This document shows positions 35,171 through 38,542 of a DNA stretch of 38,542 nucleotides, one piece after another. The translations under genes were made by a program, and so were the position numbers. The number at the start of each line of letters is the position of its first letter. Positions within the stretch are counted from its first letter, which is position 1. The notes beneath the pieces are model-generated. The model was not told the DNA's origin. It saw only the letters and a program-made list of their open reading frames with translations, and ran no database searches. Source of the DNA: Desulfobulbus alkaliphilus (lineage in GTDB: Bacteria; Desulfobacterota; Desulfobulbia; Desulfobulbales; Desulfobulbaceae); contig NZ_JAFFQC010000032.1 in NCBI RefSeq assembly GCF_016918545.1, positions 1 to 38,542 on the forward strand. The letters are read 5' to 3'.

Positions 35171-37472
35171 GGACGGAAACTCCTTTTTTTCTGTCACTGA
35201 AGGTTAAGGTAATGCTGGTGCCGTTGTTCTGATCGACGAGGTACTGGCCGCGGAGTTGGTGCTGACCAAGCATGCGAACGAGAATCATGCCCAAAGTCTG
35301 GGGCTTTGTCCAGTCAAATCCCGTTGGCCAGCCGATCCCGTTGTCAGCCACGGTCAGGGTGTAGTTGACGTCATTCCGGAGCAGGCGCACCAGGATTTGG
35401 CAATCGGTGTTGCCGGGATGGGGTTTACCCTCGGGGAAGGCGTATTTGAGGGCATTGGTCACCAGTTCGTTGACGATCAGACCGCAGGGTGAGGCCAGAT
35501 CCAGGGGGATGGTGACCCCATGGGCCTCGACCCGGCAGATGATGTCGGGAGAACCGAAGGTGGTGCGCAGGTGGGACATCAGGGCCTGGGTATAATCCTG
35601 GAAATCAATGCTTGCCAGCGAATCGGCTCGGTACAGTTTTTCATGGATCAGACTCATGGTTCGGATGCGGTTGCTTAATTCGGTGAGGATGACCTGACCG
35701 TGGGCATCCTCGAGGTTCCGTCGCTGCAGATCCATCAGGCTGATGATGGCGGCCAGGTTGTTCTTGACCCGGTGGTGGACCTCGCGCAGCAGGACCTCTT
35801 TTTCCCTGAGCGCATCGGCGAGTTGGTGTTCGTACTGTTTTCGTTCGGTGATGTCGCGGACAATCGATTGATAACTGCCGTCCGGCAGCCGGCCGGTACG
35901 CATCTCCACCGGCACCAGGGTGTTGTCGGCGCGGATGAGCACCCGGTCGCTGTTGACGATTTCCCCCTGCTTGAGGAGATCGAGGCGGAAAGGGCAGATC
36001 TGGAGGCTCTCGGGGGTGAAGGGCAGGTCGCGGATATGTCGACCGAGAATGTCCTTTTCTTCCATGCCGAGCATCAGGCACAGGCTCCGATTGGCGGCGG
36101 TGATGGTCCATTGGGGTGAACTGAGCAGGATGCCGTCCATGGCCAGCTCGATCTGCATCCGATAGCGTTCTTCATTGCGGCGCAACGCGGCCTCGGCATG
36201 TTTCCTTTTGGTGATATCCTTGATAATGGGCAGGAAAAAGAGCGGTTCGTGGTTGTTGTCATGGATCAGGCTGACCGTGACCCGGGCCCAGATAGTGGCC
36301 CCGTTTTTGTGGCGATAGCGTTTTTCGACCTCATAGCGATCGATCTCGCCCCTCGCAAGGCGTCGGACCTGGTATGTATCCCGTACCCGCTCCTCCGGGT
36401 GGGTGATGTCGGCAAAGGTCATGGTCCGCAGTTCGCTCTCGGAATAGCCGATAAGCTCGGAGAAACTGTCGTTGACCTTGAGAAAATAAAAATCCAGCCC
36501 TACCATGGCCATGCCCACCGGTGAAAGGTCAAAGACCCTGCGGAAGCGCTCCTCGCTTTGTTGCAGGGCCTGTTCCTTGCCTTTGCGCAGGACAATGTCC
36601 CAGGTCAGGTCCCCCAGGCTGGTTATGGTGTCGATATCTTCCTGATCGTATTTTTTTTTCTTATTGCCGACCCCGAACACGGCAACAACTTTTTCCCCTC
36701 TGATGATCGGCACCAGCAATTCCCGGCGCACCTCGGCGTGGTTCGGAGGCAGGCCCATGCGATGGGGCAGGCTGGCGTAGTCGTTGTGGATAATCGGCCG
36801 GCGGGTATGGAGACAGTCGATCCAGACCCCGGCCTGCTCGATGGGATAGTGTCGTTTTTGGCTGGTGAGTCGGCAGCCGCGGGCCATGGTGCTGCGCGAC
36901 CAGACCTGCAGGGATATGGTCTCCTGGTCGGGTTCGACGAAATGGAAAAAACCGATGTGGCTGCCGGTGAGGGCCTCGGCGTGGTCAAGAACATCCGCCA
37001 ACAGGTCCTCCATGCTCAGGGCGGTCGCCGTTTCGCTCAGCTGCAGGCGGGCTTCGAGGAGGTGTTCCATTCGCTTGGCAGCGGTGATGTCGCGGCTGAA
37101 GACAGCCAGTCGATCCAGCACACCTTTTCGATTGCGCACCGGATGGAGATCATGGGCAAAAAAACGGCCGTCATGTTGATCCTGGAAGGAAACTGTTTGT
37201 CCCGAGACCAGGGCCTGTTCGATCTGTTGCCGTCGCGAGGCCGCCAGTTCCGGGGGGAGTCTGTGATAGATGTTGCTCCCCGGAAGTTCTGTTGCCGACA
37301 CCCCGAACTGGGCGGCCAGGGCTTTGTTCACCGCCAGCATGGTGCCGCTGGTATCCATGAGCAGGGCTGCATCCGGTGACGAATTGATCAGGGTTAGCAG
37401 ATTTTGTATTCGTTCCATGAGCAGACGCTCACGTTTGCTGGCCGGTTGATCATAGGGTGCTTGTTGGTTCAT
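35163..37472 (-). CDS. PAS/GAF sensor kinase of the HisKA_2 (HWE-like) type
   Basis: The 769-residue protein has a PAS domain (about 15-125), a GAF domain (about 135-300, with GFFHFVEPDQETI and REEL-type LLVPII), two more PAS domains (about 310-550), and a kinase core whose H-box is REVHHRVKNNLAAIISLMDLQ, the HisKA_2 type. The ATPase domain has LIVNELVTNALKYAFP and VADNGIGWP. Kinases of this class usually phosphorylate separate receivers; the hybrid kinase encoded 8 nt inside its 3' end begins with a receiver and is the natural partner. ATG 37472 has only a weak AAGAG upstream. A longer frame to 37742 is the shadow of the frameshifted gene upstream. Confidence 0.9.
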   Translation of the reverse strand: MNQQAPYDQPASKRERLLMERIQNLLTLINSSPDAALLMDTSGTMLAVNKALAAQFGVSATELPGSNIYHRLPPELAASRRQQIEQALVSGQTVSFQDQHDGRFFAHDLHPVRNRKGVLDRLAVFSRDITAAKRMEHLLEARLQLSETATALSMEDLLADVLDHAEALTGSHIGFFHFVEPDQETISLQVWSRSTMARGCRLTSQKRHYPIEQAGVWIDCLHTRRPIIHNDYASLPHRMGLPPNHAEVRRELLVPIIRGEKVVAVFGVGNKKKKYDQEDIDTITSLGDLTWDIVLRKGKEQALQQSEERFRRVFDLSPVGMAMVGLDFYFLKVNDSFSELIGYSESELRTMTFADITHPEERVRDTYQVRRLARGEIDRYEVEKRYRHKNGATIWARVTVSLIHDNNHEPLFFLPIIKDITKRKHAEAALRRNEERYRMQIELAMDGILLSSPQWTITAANRSLCLMLGMEEKDILGRHIRDLPFTPESLQICPFRLDLLKQGEIVNSDRVLIRADNTLVPVEMRTGRLPDGSYQSIVRDITERKQYEHQLADALREKEVLLREVHHRVKNNLAAIISLMDLQRRNLEDAHGQVILTELSNRIRTMSLIHEKLYRADSLASIDFQDYTQALMSHLRTTFGSPDIICRVEAHGVTIPLDLASPCGLIVNELVTNALKYAFPEGKPHPGNTDCQILVRLLRNDVNYTLTVADNGIGWPTGFDWTKPQTLGMILVRMLGQHQLRGQYLVDQNNGTSITLTFSDRKKGVSVHE

Positions 37473-37621
37473 GCTGGAAACTCTTTTTCGGCTCTTGTGG
37501 TCCCGGGTTCTCCGGGGGTGTTTGTGTTTGGATGGGGCCACGCCGGACAACCGTGCCGTTGATGTTCGGCAAGATGAACCAGCGAGCGGCTGTATTTGCC
37601 GTGCGGCCTCGTTTTTTGCGG

Positions 37622-38542
37622 TCAGGTGTCCTGCTCTCCCGGGTTGTCGAGTACCGATCGCAGCAGGACGGCCATCTGTTGTCTGGTGATCGGTTTCATG
37701 GCAAAGGCACGAATCCCCCCTGGGCCTTGGCCTGTTCCGCATTCACCAGGTTGCTGTGCCCCGTGCAGAGGATGATCGGCATCCGCGGCCGGACCTCCAG
37801 GACCCGCCGGGCGAGATCAGCTCCGGTCATCATCGGCATGGTCTGATCGGTGATGAGGACATCGAAGTGATCGGGTCGGTCGTGAAAGGCCCGCAGGGCC
37901 TCCAGGCTGCTGGATCGGGCAGTCACCTCATAGCCCAACCGTTCGAGCATGGCCTTGCCCGTTTCCACCAGGGTCTTTTCGTCATCAACATAGAGGATCC
38001 GTTCGCTGTTGCCTCTTGGGATCATCTCGACCGGCTTGATCGTGCTTGGTTGTTCCGCTTCGATGGCGGGGAAAAAAACCTGGAAGGTGGTTCCCTGACC
38101 CGGCTCGCTTGCGCAGGTGATGAAGCCGCCATGGGAGGTGACAATGCCATGAATGACGGCCAGGCCCATGCCGGTGCCCTTGCCGGCCTCCTTGGTCGTG
38201 AAATAAGGGTCAAAGATCCGTTCCTGAATTTCGGGGCTGATGCCGGTGCCGGTGTCGCTCACCGAGAGGACGACAAACCTGCCCGGGAGTACATCGCGCT
38301 GCTTCTGCTGTTGTTCGTCCTCAGAGTGTTGGTTCCGCAGGGTGATGGTGAGGGTGCCCCCGCTCTGTTCCATGGCATGGAAGGCATTGGTGCAGAGGTT
38401 CATGAGAATCTGGTGGATCTGGGTCGGATCAGCGAGGATGGGTTGGGTGTCGGGATCGATCCGGCACTTGATGGCAATGGTTGCCGGCAGGGAAGGGCGG
38501 AGGAGTTTAAGGGCTTCCTTGATGGGTTGGGCGGGCTGCAGG
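37622..38542 (-). pseudogene. Hybrid kinase C-terminus (ATPase + receiver), frameshifted and cut by the window edge
   Basis: The gene enters from the right edge and shows MNLCTNAFHAMEQ, VSDTGTGIS, IFDPYFTTK, GTGMGLAVI and then a receiver (LYVDDEKTL, LITDQTMPMM, PIILCTGHS). It closely parallels the second half of the hybrid kinase at 32843-35170. In the frame as read it stops at 37696 after AKAQGGFVPLP. A shift of one added or two lost bases in the six-C run at 37715-37720 restores IRAFAMKPITRQQMAVLLRS and a natural stop at 37622. The lost segment holds the conserved receiver lysine. It may be a true frameshift, a slippery tract, or a sequencing error. Confidence 0.82.

Overview
The window looks like chromosomal DNA of a Gram-negative anaerobe or microaerophile, most likely a deltaproteobacterium of the Desulfobulbales type. 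This is inferred from the gene style and order, the moderately high GC, the YdbH/YnbE/YdbL envelope module, the large PAS-rich kinases and the CheB-CheR fusion. No rRNA or tRNA gene is present to confirm it. Coding density is high and genes sit in strand-coherent blocks.

Layout. 1-1000: a partial, unrecognised gene leaving on the left, next to a chloride channel gene that has lost its 5' part. 1136-3608 (+): a stand-alone RapZ C-terminal domain, a phasin-like coiled-coil protein and an ABC1/UbiB kinase. 3844-6983 (-): the ydbH-ynbE-ydbL envelope operon, with an internal triplication in ydbH. 7419-9904 (+): glucosyl-3-phosphoglycerate synthase overlapping a GT4-type glycosyltransferase, a likely compatible-solute pair. 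9934-16725 (-): ilvB-ilvN-psd-pssA-rsmD-coaD-Rieske-cytochrome b, joining branched-chain amino acid synthesis, phospholipid synthesis, rRNA methylation, CoA synthesis and a quinol-oxidising module. 17006-20015 (-): a TPR protein, a Trm5-like methyltransferase and a bacterial voltage-gated sodium channel. 20586-27320 (+): an EAL phosphodiesterase, a 4-OT tautomerase, a KefB/C-like antiporter, a tandem Usp protein and a dihydrolipoamide-dehydrogenase-like flavoprotein. 27592-38542 (-): a run of five large sensory proteins (hybrid kinases, an HWE/HisKA_2-type kinase, a CheB-CheR-PAS fusion and a PAS kinase). The rightmost is partial and frameshifted near its C-terminus.

The most striking feature is not a gene. 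Ten copies or fragments of one miniature inverted-repeat element lie in the gaps between genes from 782 to 27585. The ends are a 13-bp imperfect terminal inverted repeat, CCTGAATCCGTGA / TCACGGATCCAGG. Three copies have perfect 5-bp target duplications (AGTTC, CACAA, TGACA) and four more match at 4 of 5 bases. Copies come as a short form (about 125-141 bp), a long form (217-219 bp) that carries an extra 91-92 bp palindrome at one fixed internal site, and two deletion relics. One 57-bp relic supplies the last codons and stop codon of rsmD. Another lies just before the ribosome binding site of the Usp gene. I see no transposase for the family in the window.

Functions are from reading motifs by eye. 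No database search was possible.
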